From NCBI GenBank assembly GCA_019670725.1, contig AP024629.1:682001-746000 (forward strand): 64,000 nucleotides of DNA. Reading direction: 5' to 3'. A model generated the notes under the pieces. It was not told the DNA's origin. It saw nothing but the letters and a program-made list of their open reading frames with translations, and made no database searches. The stretch's first letter is position 1; each line of letters opens with the position of its first letter. Of this stretch, positions 18,709 through 27,700 are shown piece after piece. Made by a program: the position numbers and the translations under genes. The DNA is from Alphaproteobacteria bacterium SO-S41 (lineage in GTDB: Bacteria > Pseudomonadota > Alphaproteobacteria > Micropepsales > Micropepsaceae).

Positions 18709-18722
18709 GGAAACCGGTGTCA
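18709..18722. promoter_or_regulatory. LacI-type operator upstream of pectate lyase
   Basis: GGAAACCGGTGTCA matches TGACACCGGTGTCA at 12 of 14 positions, with the right half perfect. It lies 70 bp upstream of the pectate lyase start and in the divergent region shared with the TRAP operon. The other copies of the motif (21287, 22998, 23028) support it. Confidence 0.6.
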
Positions 18723-18792
18723 TATTCAACGGGTACAACCGGCCTTAAGGTCGCAGCCGCCGCAAGCGGACAGGGATTCCCGGGAGGAAGCC

Positions 18793-20145
18793 GTGCACAG
18801 ACGAGAGTTCCTAGGCAGCGCCGCCAGCGCTGCGCTGGCCCTGACCACCGGCGCACGCCTTGGGGCCTGGGCGGCCACGCCGGACGAGGTGACGCGCTGG
18901 TTTCCCAAGCCGGTTGGCTGGGCAGCTGGGACGGTCGGCGGGCGCGGCGGGCAGATCATCAAGGTGACCAGCCTTGCCTCCGAAGGCCCCGGCTCGTTTC
19001 GCGCGGCGCTGGCCGCCAAGGGGCCGCGTATCATCGTCTTCGAGGTTGGTGGGGTCATCGATCTCGACCGCAAGACGTTGAAGATCGAGGAGCCTTTCGT
19101 CACCATCGCGGGCCAGACCGCCCCCTCGCCGGGCATCACCTTCATCAAGGGCGGGATGGACATCGCGACGCACGAGGTGATCGTGCAGCATATCCGCATC
19201 CGGGTCGGCGAGGCGGGGCAGGGCAAAGGCAGCGGCTGGAACGAGGACGCGATTTCCACACTCTCGGCCTGGAATGTCGTGGTCGACCACTGTTCGCTGT
19301 CATGGGCGACAGATGAGAATCTCTCCGCCTCCGGCCCGCGCTTCACCGGCGAGACGCCCGCCGACTGGCGCCAGGGCACGTCCCACACGCTCACCTATTC
19401 CAACAATATCATCGCCGAGAGCCTGTCGTGGTCGACGCACGACAAGCTCGAGCACTCCAAAGGATCGCTGATCCACGACAACATCACGGAGCTGCTGATC
19501 GTCGGCAATCTCTACGCCCATAATTACGAGCGCAACGCGCTCTTCAAGGGCGGGGTGCATGCGGTGATGGCCAACAATTTCATCTACAATCCCGGCCAGC
19601 GCGCGGTGCACTACAATCTCCAGGGTAATGAGTGGGGCGACAAGCCGTTCGAGACCGGCAAGATCGCCGCCGTCGGCAACGTCCTGCGCGCCGGCCCGTC
19701 GACGCCGGACGAACTCGCGTTCTTCGAGCTTGGCGGCGATGCCGACGTGGAATTCTACGGCCACGACAATATCGCGGTCGATCGTATCGGCCGCGCCCTG
19801 CCGATGCTCGGCCGCTACACGACCTCGGACGTGAAGATCATCGAGGCGAAGACGCCGCCGGTCTGGCCGGAAGGACTGACGCCGGTGAAGGCGACGGCGG
19901 TGGAGCGCCTCGTTCTCGGCAATGCCGGCGCCCGTCCCTGGGACCGCGACTACAATGACGTCCGCGTCCTTGCCGATACCGCGGAAGGGCGGGGCTGGAT
20001 TATCGACAGCGAGAACCAAGTCCACGGCTATCCCGCCGCGGCCGAGACCAGACGGCCGTTCGATCCCGCCCAGTGGGAGCTTGAGACCATGATGCCCCGC
20101 GACCCGGCCGTGCTGGATGCCGGTGCAAAAGCCAAAGGCACCTGA
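18793..20145 (+). CDS. Tat-exported pectate lyase
   Basis: A 450-residue pectate lyase-like protein. GTG 18793 follows GGGAGGAAGCC, an ideal ribosome site, and opens directly into a twin-arginine signal (HRREFLGSAASAALALTTGA), so the longer frame from 18667 is rejected. The mature part has the parallel beta-helix motifs of pectate lyases: GPGSFRAALAAKGPRIIVF, VTIAGQTAPSPGITF, VIVQHIRIRVG and WNVVVDHCSLSWATDEN. Such enzymes cleave polygalacturonate by beta-elimination, using calcium, to 4,5-unsaturated oligomers. It is followed after 29 bp by the LacI-type regulator and sits at the head of the pectin locus behind a matching operator. The family is confident, the exact pectin specificity less so. 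Confidence 0.9.
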   Translation: MHRREFLGSAASAALALTTGARLGAWAATPDEVTRWFPKPVGWAAGTVGGRGGQIIKVTSLASEGPGSFRAALAAKGPRIIVFEVGGVIDLDRKTLKIEEPFVTIAGQTAPSPGITFIKGGMDIATHEVIVQHIRIRVGEAGQGKGSGWNEDAISTLSAWNVVVDHCSLSWATDENLSASGPRFTGETPADWRQGTSHTLTYSNNIIAESLSWSTHDKLEHSKGSLIHDNITELLIVGNLYAHNYERNALFKGGVHAVMANNFIYNPGQRAVHYNLQGNEWGDKPFETGKIAAVGNVLRAGPSTPDELAFFELGGDADVEFYGHDNIAVDRIGRALPMLGRYTTSDVKIIEAKTPPVWPEGLTPVKATAVERLVLGNAGARPWDRDYNDVRVLADTAEGRGWIIDSENQVHGYPAAAETRRPFDPAQWELETMMPRDPAVLDAGAKAKGT

Positions 20146-20174
20146 TACGCGTTGGACATGAAGCGGGACTGGGC

Positions 20175-21263
20175 GTGACTGAGTCGGAAAAGGCGGCGGC
20201 CGAGGCGAGCGATGCTGCACTGGAGGATTTCCAGCGCAGCGGCCGGCGGCCCACGATCAACGACATTGCGCGCCTGTCGGGCGTTTCGAAGAAGACCGTC
20301 TCGCGCATCATCAACCTGTCGCCCTTCGTGAAGGACGAGACCCGCGAGCGGGTGATGAAGGTGATTGATGCGCTCGCCTATATGCCGGACCTTCAGGCGC
20401 GGGGCCTCGCGTTCCGCCGCTCGTTCCTGATCGGGCTCATCTACAACAATCCCAGCGCCCAATACGTCATCGACATGCAGCAAGGCATTCTCGATGCGGT
20501 GCGCGGTTCGGGCTATGAACTGGTCGTCCATCCCTGCGACCTCTCCAACCCCAATTTCCTCAAGGATGTCCGCGCCTTCGTGGAACGGCAGAAGCTGTTC
20601 GGCGTGATCATGCCGCCGTCGGTGTCGGAGGACGAGGCGCTCGCCCAGCTGCTCGCCGAGATCGAGTGCCCCTATGTCCGCATTGCTTCGGTTTCGCTCG
20701 ACCGCAACGAGGCGATGATCGTCACGAACGATCGCAACGGCGCGGCTGAAGCGGCCCGTCACCTCGCCGATCTCGGCCACAAGCGCATCGCCTTCGTCTC
20801 GGGGCCGACCTCGTTCCGCTCCTCGCACGAGCGGCGCGAAGGGTTCGCCGCCGGGCTTGCTGAGAAAGGGCTGAAGCTCGCCGCCGACGATGTCGTCTTC
20901 GGCGCCTACACCTTCGAATCCGGTGTCGAATGCGGCGCCGCGCTGCTGAAGCGCAAGCCGCGTCCCACCGCGATCTTCTGCGGCAACGACGAAATGGCGG
21001 CCGGCGTCTACCGGGCGGCGCGCGATGCCGGTTTCGAGATTCCCCGCGACCTCTCGGTCGTCGGCTACGACGACAGCCCGGTCGCGGCCAAGGTCTGGCC
21101 GCCGCTCACCACAGTTAAACTGCCGATCCGCGAGATGGGCCGCCTCGCAGCCGAGAAGCTGCTGTCGGGCGCAGTCGAAGGCTTCACGGGCCGGGTCATC
21201 GACGCCAAGGTCGCGCCTGCGCTCGTGGTGCGGGAGTCGACGGCGAAGCCCGCAGGGCGGTAA
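20175..21263 (+). CDS. LacI-family transcriptional regulator of pectin locus
   Basis: A 362-residue LacI/GalR-type repressor. After a ~25-residue lead comes the HTH (PTINDIARLSGVSKKTVSRI) and the hinge helix (LAYMPDLQARGLAFRRS), then a periplasmic-binding-protein-like effector domain (RNGAAEAARHLADLGHKRIAFV, CGNDEMAAGVYRAARDAG, DLSVVGYDDSPVAAKVWPPL). It starts at GTG 20175, 29 bp after the pectate lyase, so it is probably co-transcribed and autoregulated. Four copies of one even palindrome with a central CG, as LacI proteins prefer, precede the lyase, kduI and the TonB receptor and are the likely binding sites. The effector is probably a pectin catabolite such as 2-keto-3-deoxygluconate. Confidence 0.92.
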   Translation: MTESEKAAAEASDAALEDFQRSGRRPTINDIARLSGVSKKTVSRIINLSPFVKDETRERVMKVIDALAYMPDLQARGLAFRRSFLIGLIYNNPSAQYVIDMQQGILDAVRGSGYELVVHPCDLSNPNFLKDVRAFVERQKLFGVIMPPSVSEDEALAQLLAEIECPYVRIASVSLDRNEAMIVTNDRNGAAEAARHLADLGHKRIAFVSGPTSFRSSHERREGFAAGLAEKGLKLAADDVVFGAYTFESGVECGAALLKRKPRPTAIFCGNDEMAAGVYRAARDAGFEIPRDLSVVGYDDSPVAAKVWPPLTTVKLPIREMGRLAAEKLLSGAVEGFTGRVIDAKVAPALVVRESTAKPAGR

Positions 21264-21286
21264 TCGCGTTCTATTGCACAGCGGAT

Positions 21287-21300
21287 TGACACCGGTTACC
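21287..21300. promoter_or_regulatory. LacI-type operator upstream of kduI
   Basis: TGACACCGGTTACC has the same left half and centre as the palindrome TGACACCGGTGTCA; the right half is degenerate. It overlaps a TTGACA -35-like hexamer (21286-21291) 56 bp before the kduI start. Confidence 0.55.
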
Positions 21301-21355
21301 AAAGTCGTGATCTCATGTCGCGAAAGCCGCCAGAAGCGCCGGACCGGAGGACGCC

Positions 21356-22201
21356 ATGTTCGACAAGACCTATCATGCCACGCATCCCGACATGATGGCG
21401 GGGGCCGATAATGATCAGCTGCGGGCCCGTTATCTGGTCGAGAATCTCTTTACGCCCGGCCGCATCGCGCTGAACTACGCCCATAACGAGCGCTTCATCC
21501 TGGGCGGCGCTGCGCCGGCCGGCGAGCCGCTGAGACTGCCCGACCAGACGGCGCCGGCTTCGGCCGCCGGCAAGCCGTTTCTCGAGCGGCGCGAACTCGG
21601 CGTCGTCAATGTCGGCGGGGCCGGGCGCATCACCGTGGACGGCACGGCCTATGACCTCGCCGAGCGCGACGGGCTCTACATTCCCATGGGCAGCGCCGAG
21701 GTGATCTTCGAAAGCGCCGACGCCGCGACGCCCGCGCATTTCTATCTCGTCTCGACGCCGGCCCATGCCCGCTTCGACGTGCAGAAGATCTCGATCGACC
21801 AGGCGACGCCGCTGCAGCGCGGGTCACTCGAGACGTCCAACGAGCGCACGATCTACCAGTACATCATCCCCGGCGTGTGCAAGTCGGCGCAGTTGCTGCT
21901 CGGCGTCACGCTGCTCAAGCCCGGCAGCGTCTGGAACACGATGCCGCCGCATCTCCACGACCGGCGCTCCGAGGTCTATTTCTATTTCGGTCTCGCCGCC
22001 GACCAGCGCGTCTTCCATTTCATGGGCGAGCCCGACAGCGCCCGCCACATCGTCGTCGCGAACGAAGAGGCGGTGATCTCGCCGCCGTGGTCGATCCATA
22101 TGGGATCGGGCACGATGAATTACGGTTTCGTCTGGGCGATGGGCGGGGAAAATCTCGACTATACCGACATGAACGTGCTCGATATCTGCCAGCTGAAATG
22201 A
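21356..22201 (+). CDS. kduI: 5-keto-4-deoxyuronate isomerase
   Basis: A 281-residue KduI. It isomerises 5-keto-4-deoxyuronate (4-deoxy-L-threo-5-hexosulose uronate, from unsaturated galacturonate) to 3-deoxy-D-glycero-2,5-hexodiulosonate in the cytoplasm. The cupin metal ligands are readable: His199 and His201 in [15 protein letters not shown], Glu206 in the same segment and His248 in [13 protein letters not shown], with spacing identical to characterised KduI. The start [20 protein letters not shown] is also typical. The stop overlaps the kduD start as ATGA, so the two are translationally coupled. A LacI-type operator overlaps its likely -35. Confidence 0.96.
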   Translation: MFDKTYHATHPDMMAGADNDQLRARYLVENLFTPGRIALNYAHNERFILGGAAPAGEPLRLPDQTAPASAAGKPFLERRELGVVNVGGAGRITVDGTAYDLAERDGLYIPMGSAEVIFESADAATPAHFYLVSTPAHARFDVQKISIDQATPLQRGSLETSNERTIYQYIIPGVCKSAQLLLGVTLLKPGSVWNTMPPHLHDRRSEVYFYFGLAADQRVFHFMGEPDSARHIVVANEEAVISPPWSIHMGSGTMNYGFVWAMGGENLDYTDMNVLDICQLK

Positions 22202-22956
22202 GCGCGCCCTTCGATCTCGGTGGGAAGATCGCCCTCGTCACTGGTGCCAATACCGGGCTGGGGCAGGCGATCGCCGTCGCACTCGCGGCCGCCGGCGCCG
22301 ACATCGCCGCGGCAGGCCGCAGCGCGCCCGATGAAACGGCGGCGCAGGTGCAGGCTACCGGCCGCCGCTTCCATGCTATCGCCGCCGATCTGGCCTCGAC
22401 CGAGCCCGTTGCCCGCGTCGTCGCCGAGGCCAAGGCCGCACTCGGGCCCATCGACATCCTCGTCAACAATGCCGGCATCATTCGCCGCGCCGACGCGGTC
22501 GATTTCAGCGAGGCCGACTGGGATGCCGTCATGAACACCAACCTTAAGACGGTGTTTTTCCTTACCCAGGCCGTGGCGCGATCGATGCTGGCGCGCGGGC
22601 AGGGCGGCAAGGTCATCAACATCGCCTCGATGTTGTCCTTCCAGGGCGGCATCCGCGTGCCGTCCTACACGGCGAGCAAGAGCGGGATTGCCGGGCTGAC
22701 GAAGCTGCTCGCCAATGAATGGGCGGCGAAGGGCATCAATGTGAACGCGATCGCGCCCGGCTATTTCGCGACGAACAATACCGAGGCGCTGCGCAATGAC
22801 GAGACCCGCAGCCGCGACATACTGGCGCGCATCCCGGCCGGGCGGTGGGGCACGCCGGCAGATATCGGCGGCGCCGCGGTTTTCCTCGCGTCCGGGGCGG
22901 CGAACTATGTCCACGGCACAGTGCTGGCGGTCGATGGGGGCTGGTTGGCGCGTTGA
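22198..22956 (+). CDS. kduD: 2-keto-3-deoxy-D-gluconate 5-dehydrogenase
   Basis: A 252-residue short-chain dehydrogenase that reduces 3-deoxy-D-glycero-2,5-hexodiulosonate to 2-keto-3-deoxygluconate with NAD(P)H. It shows the Rossmann motif [12 protein letters not shown] at 90-93 and the catalytic Ser144, Tyr157 and Lys161 (SYTASKSG). The KduD-type start ([20 protein letters not shown]) and the ending [15 protein letters not shown] match. The ATG overlaps the kduI stop by 4 bp; a longer open frame from 21877 is a shadow of kduI. Together with kduI it forms the middle of the pectin route. Confidence 0.95.
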   Translation: MSAPFDLGGKIALVTGANTGLGQAIAVALAAAGADIAAAGRSAPDETAAQVQATGRRFHAIAADLASTEPVARVVAEAKAALGPIDILVNNAGIIRRADAVDFSEADWDAVMNTNLKTVFFLTQAVARSMLARGQGGKVINIASMLSFQGGIRVPSYTASKSGIAGLTKLLANEWAAKGINVNAIAPGYFATNNTEALRNDETRSRDILARIPAGRWGTPADIGGAAVFLASGAANYVHGTVLAVDGGWLAR

Positions 22957-22963
22957 ACGCGTC

Positions 22964-22991
22964 TTGACTTGGTGTATCGGTTCGATAGGCT
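22964..22991 (+). promoter_or_regulatory. Putative promoter of TonB-receptor operon
   Basis: TTGACT (22964-22969), a 16-bp spacer, then TAGGCT (22986-22991). The -10 match is weak, but the two LacI-type palindromes begin immediately downstream, where a bound repressor would block transcription. Confidence 0.35.
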
Positions 22992-22996
22992 GATGA

Positions 22997-23012
22997 TTGA
23001 TACCGGTGTCAA
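22997..23012. promoter_or_regulatory. LacI-type operator 1 upstream of TonB receptor
   Basis: TTGATACCGGTGTCAA is a 16-bp palindrome with one mismatch. Its centre is 30 bp, about three helical turns, from the centre of the next copy, so two repressor dimers could bind on one DNA face. Confidence 0.7.
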
Positions 23013-23027
23013 TCGTACTTTTAGATT

Positions 23028-23041
23028 TGACACCGGTGTCA
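23028..23041. promoter_or_regulatory. LacI-type operator 2 upstream of TonB receptor
   Basis: TGACACCGGTGTCA is a perfect 14-bp palindrome with a central CG, the best copy of the motif in the window. It lies about 80 bp before the receptor start. Confidence 0.75.
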
Positions 23042-23122
23042 GGGGAAACGCAATTCACAGCCGGTGCATGCAGGGCAAAGCCCGCATTGCTCCATCAACC
23101 GGCTGATAGGGGAGGCATCGTG

Positions 23123-25933
23123 GTGAAAGCCCGTTCCAATACGTTGCGCGCTCTGCTGCTGGGCGCTTCGACGGCGGCCCTGTTGCAGGGCGCCGCGCTC
23201 GCGCAGGGCACGGCCGCCCAACCGGCGGCGACACCACCGGCCGGGGCGCCCGCACCTGCCGACGCCGCCGCGGAGGAAGAGGTCGTCGTCACGGGGTTCC
23301 GCCGCAGCCTCAGCGAAGCGATCGATGTGAAGCGCAAGGCCGTAGGCTCGGTCGATGCGATCGTCGCCGAGGACATAGCGAAATTCCCCGACAACAATCT
23401 CGCCGAGTCGATCCAGCGCATCCCCGGCGTCTCGATCACGCGCGACGCGGGTGAGGGCCGCCAGATCTCGGTGCGCGGCCTCAATTCCGATTTCACGCGC
23501 ATCCGCGTCAACGGCATGGAATCGATCACCACGACGGGCGGCACGGATTCATCCGGCGGCACGAATCGCAGCCGCGGCTTCGACTTCAACGTCTTCGCGT
23601 CCGAACTCTTCAGCGCCATCACCGTGCGCAAGACGGCGTCAGGCGATGTCGACGAGGGATCGCTCGGCGCGACCGTCGATCTGCGCACCGCGCGGCCCTT
23701 CGACTATACCGAGAACCTGACGCTCGCGGCCTCGGCGCAGGCCAATTACAACGACCTCTCCGAGCATTTCGATCCCCGTCTCGCCTTCCTGATTTCGAAG
23801 AAGTCCGAAGACGGCAAGTTCGGCATCCTCTTCTCGGCCGCCTACGCTCATCGCTATGCGCTGGAGGAGGGCCATTCGACGGTGCGCTGGCAGAACGGCA
23901 ATATGGCGTGTGCGCCCGGCGTTGTCGGCTGCGTGGAGTCGGCGATCGACAACGCGTTCACGCCCCGCCTGCCGCGTTATGGCATTCTGGAGCACGACCA
24001 GGATCGCTTCGGCGCCACCGCTTCGCTCCAATACCGTCCCAGCGAGGCGACGCTGTTCAATCTCGACCTGCTCTACGCGAAGTTCGCGGCGACGCGGTTC
24101 GAGCATTTCCTTGAGGCGCCCGACTTCAGCGCGACGGGTAATGCGGGCCGGCCGGGCATCCAGGTGCGCGGGTACCAGATCGATGCCAGCAACAACATGG
24201 TCTACGGTCTCTTCGACCGGGTCGATATCCGCAGCGAGTCGCGGTTCGACGATCTCTCCACCACGTTCAAGCAGGCGACCTTCTCGGTCGAGCACGAATT
24301 CAACCCCAACCTGCATGCCGATTTCTTGGCGGGCTATTCGCGGTCAGACCACGACAATCCCATCCAGACGACATTGCTGTTCGATCGCACCGACGTGAAC
24401 GGCTACAGCTACGACTACCGGCAGAATTCGAACCTGCCGGTCATCGCCTATAATTTCGACGTCAACGCGCCCGCGAGCTGGCGGCTCACGCAGATCCGCC
24501 TCCGCCCGCAATCGGCGAGTAATACCTATTCGACGGTGAACGCGAACCTCGCCTGGGATGTCAACGACGATGTCACGCTGCGCGGCGGGTTCAGCTACAA
24601 GCGTTTCGAGTTCAAGACAGCGGAACTGCGCCGCTCCAACGGCACGACCGCTAATCTGGAAGCGTCCATCCCCGCCAATGTCGCCGCTGCGGCGCTCGGC
24701 ACGTATAGCCGGACGATCTCGTTCGCGGATCAGTGGGATATTCCCGGGGGCAATACGCTGAGCTGGCTGATCCCCGACGTGCATACGGCGGAAAACCTGT
24801 TCGGCCTCAACGATCCAGCGCTCTTCCGCCTGGGGTTGGAGCCGGCGCTCGGCAATAATCGCTCGGTTGTAGAAGAAGACACCGGCGGCTATCTCCAGGC
24901 CGATTTCAACACGCCGTTCGCGGGGGGCACGCTGCGCGGCAATATCGGCGTGCGCTTCGTCGCGACGAACCAGATGTCGCTGGGCTATCAGCTGACCTCG
25001 GGCAATCCGGTGCAGGTGCGGGTCGACCGCTCCTATACCGACACGCTGCCGTCGCTGAACCTCGCCTGGGACGCGACCGAGGACCTCGTCATCCGCGCCA
25101 GCGTCGCCAAGGTCATGTCGCGGCCCGGCCTCAATGGCCTCACGCCCGGCGGCACGGTCAGCGTCTCCGGCAACAACCGCACGGTGACGTCGGGCAATCC
25201 GTTCCTCGATCCGACCCGCGCCACCAACTACGACCTAGCGATCGAATGGTATTTTGACCGCGAGTCCATTCTTTCAGCCGCCTTTTTCTACAAGGAGATC
25301 GACAGCTTCGTCGCCAACCAGTCGATCACCCGTCCCTTCACGGGCAATCCGCTCGGCCTGCCGGATTCGATCGCGATCGCGGCGTGCGGCACGATCGTCG
25401 GCTGCAGCGCGGCTTCGGACTGGGCGTTCAACGCGCCGATCAACACGACCGGCGGTACGCTCAAGGGTTTCGAGCTCAGCTATCAGCAGCCCTTCAGCTT
25501 CCTGCCCGAGGGCTGGGATAATTTCGGGGCGATCCTGAACTACACCTATGTGGAGTCCGAAATTCAGTATCCGGACGCAACGCAGCCCTCGGGCTTCGTC
25601 ACCGCGCCGCTGACCGGCCTTTCGAAGACGGCCTGGAATGCGACGCTCTACTACGAGGACGACGTCTTCAGCGCCCGCGTCTCGGCGTCCTATCGCGACG
25701 GGTATCTGACGCGCGTGCCGGGCCAGAACGGCAACAGCGTTGAAGGCACGAACGAGACGCTCAATTTCGACGCCTCGCTCTCCTATCAGGTGAACGACCA
25801 GATCGCCGTCACGGTCGAAGCGCTCAATCTCAGCGACGAGGTCAACGACCAGTATGTCGACGCGTCCGACCGCGTTGTCGTCTATCACCATACCGGGCGG
25901 CAGTTCCTGTTGGGCGTCCGCTATACCTATTGA
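23123..25933 (+). CDS. TonB-dependent receptor of pectin locus
   Basis: An outer-membrane receptor of 936 residues. Two consecutive GTG codons follow AGGGGAGG; the second (23123) has the better 7-nt spacing. The frame further upstream to 22997 contains the operators and is not coding. After a signal peptide (LLLGASTAALLQGAALAQ) comes a Pro/Ala-rich linker and the EEEVVVTGFRRSLSEAIDVKR start of the plug, with GVSITRDAGEGRQISVRGL. The beta-barrel ends in QFLLGVRYTY with an aromatic terminus. It resembles Caulobacter-type carbohydrate receptors. Position within the Kdu/Kdg genes and the paired LacI-type operators point to import of oligogalacturonides. A strong terminator follows. Confidence 0.93.
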   Translation: MKARSNTLRALLLGASTAALLQGAALAQGTAAQPAATPPAGAPAPADAAAEEEVVVTGFRRSLSEAIDVKRKAVGSVDAIVAEDIAKFPDNNLAESIQRIPGVSITRDAGEGRQISVRGLNSDFTRIRVNGMESITTTGGTDSSGGTNRSRGFDFNVFASELFSAITVRKTASGDVDEGSLGATVDLRTARPFDYTENLTLAASAQANYNDLSEHFDPRLAFLISKKSEDGKFGILFSAAYAHRYALEEGHSTVRWQNGNMACAPGVVGCVESAIDNAFTPRLPRYGILEHDQDRFGATASLQYRPSEATLFNLDLLYAKFAATRFEHFLEAPDFSATGNAGRPGIQVRGYQIDASNNMVYGLFDRVDIRSESRFDDLSTTFKQATFSVEHEFNPNLHADFLAGYSRSDHDNPIQTTLLFDRTDVNGYSYDYRQNSNLPVIAYNFDVNAPASWRLTQIRLRPQSASNTYSTVNANLAWDVNDDVTLRGGFSYKRFEFKTAELRRSNGTTANLEASIPANVAAAALGTYSRTISFADQWDIPGGNTLSWLIPDVHTAENLFGLNDPALFRLGLEPALGNNRSVVEEDTGGYLQADFNTPFAGGTLRGNIGVRFVATNQMSLGYQLTSGNPVQVRVDRSYTDTLPSLNLAWDATEDLVIRASVAKVMSRPGLNGLTPGGTVSVSGNNRTVTSGNPFLDPTRATNYDLAIEWYFDRESILSAAFFYKEIDSFVANQSITRPFTGNPLGLPDSIAIAACGTIVGCSAASDWAFNAPINTTGGTLKGFELSYQQPFSFLPEGWDNFGAILNYTYVESEIQYPDATQPSGFVTAPLTGLSKTAWNATLYYEDDVFSARVSASYRDGYLTRVPGQNGNSVEGTNETLNFDASLSYQVNDQIAVTVEALNLSDEVNDQYVDASDRVVVYHHTGRQFLLGVRYTY

Positions 25934-25953
25934 GACCAGGTCCTCCTCAACCT

Positions 25954-25986
25954 CGAGCGCCGGACCCTCCGGCGCTCGTTCTTTTT
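25954..25986 (+). terminator. Rho-independent terminator after TonB receptor
   Basis: An 11-bp perfect stem (CGAGCGCCGGA / TCCGGCGCTCG), a CCC loop, then TTCTTTTT. It begins 20 nt after the receptor stop and before kdgK, so downstream genes may be made at lower level by read-through or from their own promoter. Confidence 0.88.
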
Positions 25987-26023
25987 CCGGCCACGGTTCT
26001 GGGTCATGATCCGCCAGGACGAT

Positions 26024-27055
26024 ATGAGAGCGACGGGCATGGCTGACGGTCGGATTGTCTGTTTCGGCGAGTTGCTGCTGCGCCTCACCGCGCCGGGGCA
26101 TGAAGTGCTGCTGCAGACGCCGCGGCTCGATGTGCATGTCGGCGGGGCGGAGGCGAATGTCGCCGTCTCGCTTGCGCGCCTTGGACGTCCTGCCGCCATG
26201 GTGAGTGTGATCCCCGACACGGCGCTCGGCTACGCGGCGCGCGACGAATTACGCCGTCATGGCGTCGATACCGCGGGTGTCCGCACCGGCTCGGGCCGCA
26301 TGGGGCTCTATTTCCTTTCGGCGGGTGCGGTGACGCGGCCGTCCGACGTGCTCTACGACCGCGCCGACTCGGCGTTCGCGCTGGCTGCACCCGATCTCGT
26401 GGACTGGGAGGCCGCGCTTGTGGGGGCGTCATGGCTCCATCTCTCCGGCGTGACGCCCGCGATTGGCCGGCGTGCGGCGGACGCAGCCTTGCGCGCGGCC
26501 GGCGAGGCGCTGCGTCTCGGCATTCCCGTCTCCTTCGACGGCAACTACCGCGCCAAGCTGTGGGCGGCGTGGGACGGCGACGGCCCGGTCATCGTCCGCC
26601 GCCTGATGGAGAGCGCCGATCTCGCCTTCGCCGATGACCGCGACATCGCGCTGGTGCTGGGCGAACGCTTCGACGATCCCGACCCCGCCACGCGCCTGCG
26701 CAATGCCGCGGCCGCTGCGTTCGACGCTTTTCCGAATCTGAAGCGGATCGCCTGCACCACGCGCCGCCAGCACGCGGTCGGCCATCATGAGCTGGCGGCG
26801 GTGCTCCTGATGCGTGAGCGGGACTGCACGACAGACGCCGTGGCGCTTTCGGGAATCGTCGATCGGATCGGCGGCGGCGATGCCTTCGCGGCGGGCCTGC
26901 TCTTCGGCCTCACCGGCGGACTGGACGACCAGGCCAGTCTCGACATCGCGCTCGCGGCGGCGGCGCTGAAGCATTCTATTCCCGGCGACTTCAATCTGGC
27001 GACCGAGGCCGACATCCGTGCCGCGCTGCAAGGCGGCTTCGATGTCCGGCGCTAG
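26024..27055 (+). CDS. kdgK: 2-keto-3-deoxygluconate kinase
   Basis: A 343-residue PfkB-family sugar kinase that phosphorylates 2-keto-3-deoxygluconate at O6 with ATP. Family features are GRIVCFGELLLRLT near the start, the sugar-binding VGGAEANVAVSLARLG, the mid-protein SFDGNYRAKLW and the anion-hole/catalytic-base motif DRIGGGDAFAAGLLFGL. ATG 26024 has AGGA at 4 nt; ATG 26006 and ATG 26039 are alternatives and the start is not certain. kdgA follows after 21 bp. The order with kduI, kduD and kdgA gives the complete late pectin pathway. Confidence 0.9.
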   Translation: MRATGMADGRIVCFGELLLRLTAPGHEVLLQTPRLDVHVGGAEANVAVSLARLGRPAAMVSVIPDTALGYAARDELRRHGVDTAGVRTGSGRMGLYFLSAGAVTRPSDVLYDRADSAFALAAPDLVDWEAALVGASWLHLSGVTPAIGRRAADAALRAAGEALRLGIPVSFDGNYRAKLWAAWDGDGPVIVRRLMESADLAFADDRDIALVLGERFDDPDPATRLRNAAAAAFDAFPNLKRIACTTRRQHAVGHHELAAVLLMRERDCTTDAVALSGIVDRIGGGDAFAAGLLFGLTGGLDDQASLDIALAAAALKHSIPGDFNLATEADIRAALQGGFDVRR

Positions 27056-27076
27056 GATCAGGGAAGGCGAGGCGGC

Positions 27077-27700
27077 ATGACGCTCGACGCCATCATGGCT
27101 CTGTCGCCGATGATCGCGGTGGTCACCATCCGCGATGCCCGCCACGCGGCGCCGCTGACCGCCGCGCTGGTCGCAGGCGGCGTTCCGGCGGTCGAGATCA
27201 CGCTCCGCACCTCCTCCGCGCTCGAGGCGATCCGCGCCGCCGCCACGGTGCCTGGCGCCGTCATTGGGGCCGGCACCTGCCTCAATCGGGCACAGATCGA
27301 CGCCGCCGCCGAGGCCGGCGCAGCCTTCGCCGTTTCGCCAGGCGCGACGTCCACGCTATTGCGCGCGGCGAAGGGTGCGGCGATCCCGCTTCTGCCCGGC
27401 ATCACGACCGCGTCGGAGCTGATGGCCGCGCTGGAACACGGCTATGATCGGCTGAAATTCTTTCCCGCCGAATCCGCGGGCGGTGCGGCAGCGATCAAGG
27501 CGCTGGGGGCGCCCTTCGCCAAGGTGCGCTTCTGTCCGACCGGCGGCATCACGTTGCAGAACGCGCCGTCCTATCTCGTCCTCGGCAATGTCGATTGCGT
27601 CGGCGGCTCGTGGCTGGCGCCCGAAGATGCCATCCAGGCGGCGGATTGGGGCCGTATCGAGACACTGGCGCGGGCGGCCGTTGCGGCGCTCGCCAAATGA
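27077..27700 (+). CDS. kdgA: 2-keto-3-deoxy-6-phosphogluconate aldolase
   Basis: A 207-residue class I KDPG aldolase, splitting KDPG into pyruvate and glyceraldehyde-3-phosphate. Active-site parts are visible: Glu40 in VEITLRT, the GAGTCLN loop, LLPGITTASELMAAL and the Schiff-base Lys127 in RLKFFPAES, followed by RFCPTGGITLQNAPSYL. Length is normal. It is the last step of the Kdu/Kdg route, and its stop overlaps the carboxylesterase start (ATGA). The protein could also serve Entner-Doudoroff metabolism. Confidence 0.94.
   Translation: MTLDAIMALSPMIAVVTIRDARHAAPLTAALVAGGVPAVEITLRTSSALEAIRAAATVPGAVIGAGTCLNRAQIDAAAEAGAAFAVSPGATSTLLRAAKGAAIPLLPGITTASELMAALEHGYDRLKFFPAESAGGAAAIKALGAPFAKVRFCPTGGITLQNAPSYLVLGNVDCVGGSWLAPEDAIQAADWGRIETLARAAVAALAK

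Noticed and set aside
22997-23122. Upstream extension of the TonB receptor frame
   Set aside because: It would translate through both operator palindromes and precede a clear ribosome site and signal peptide, so it is regulatory rather than coding.
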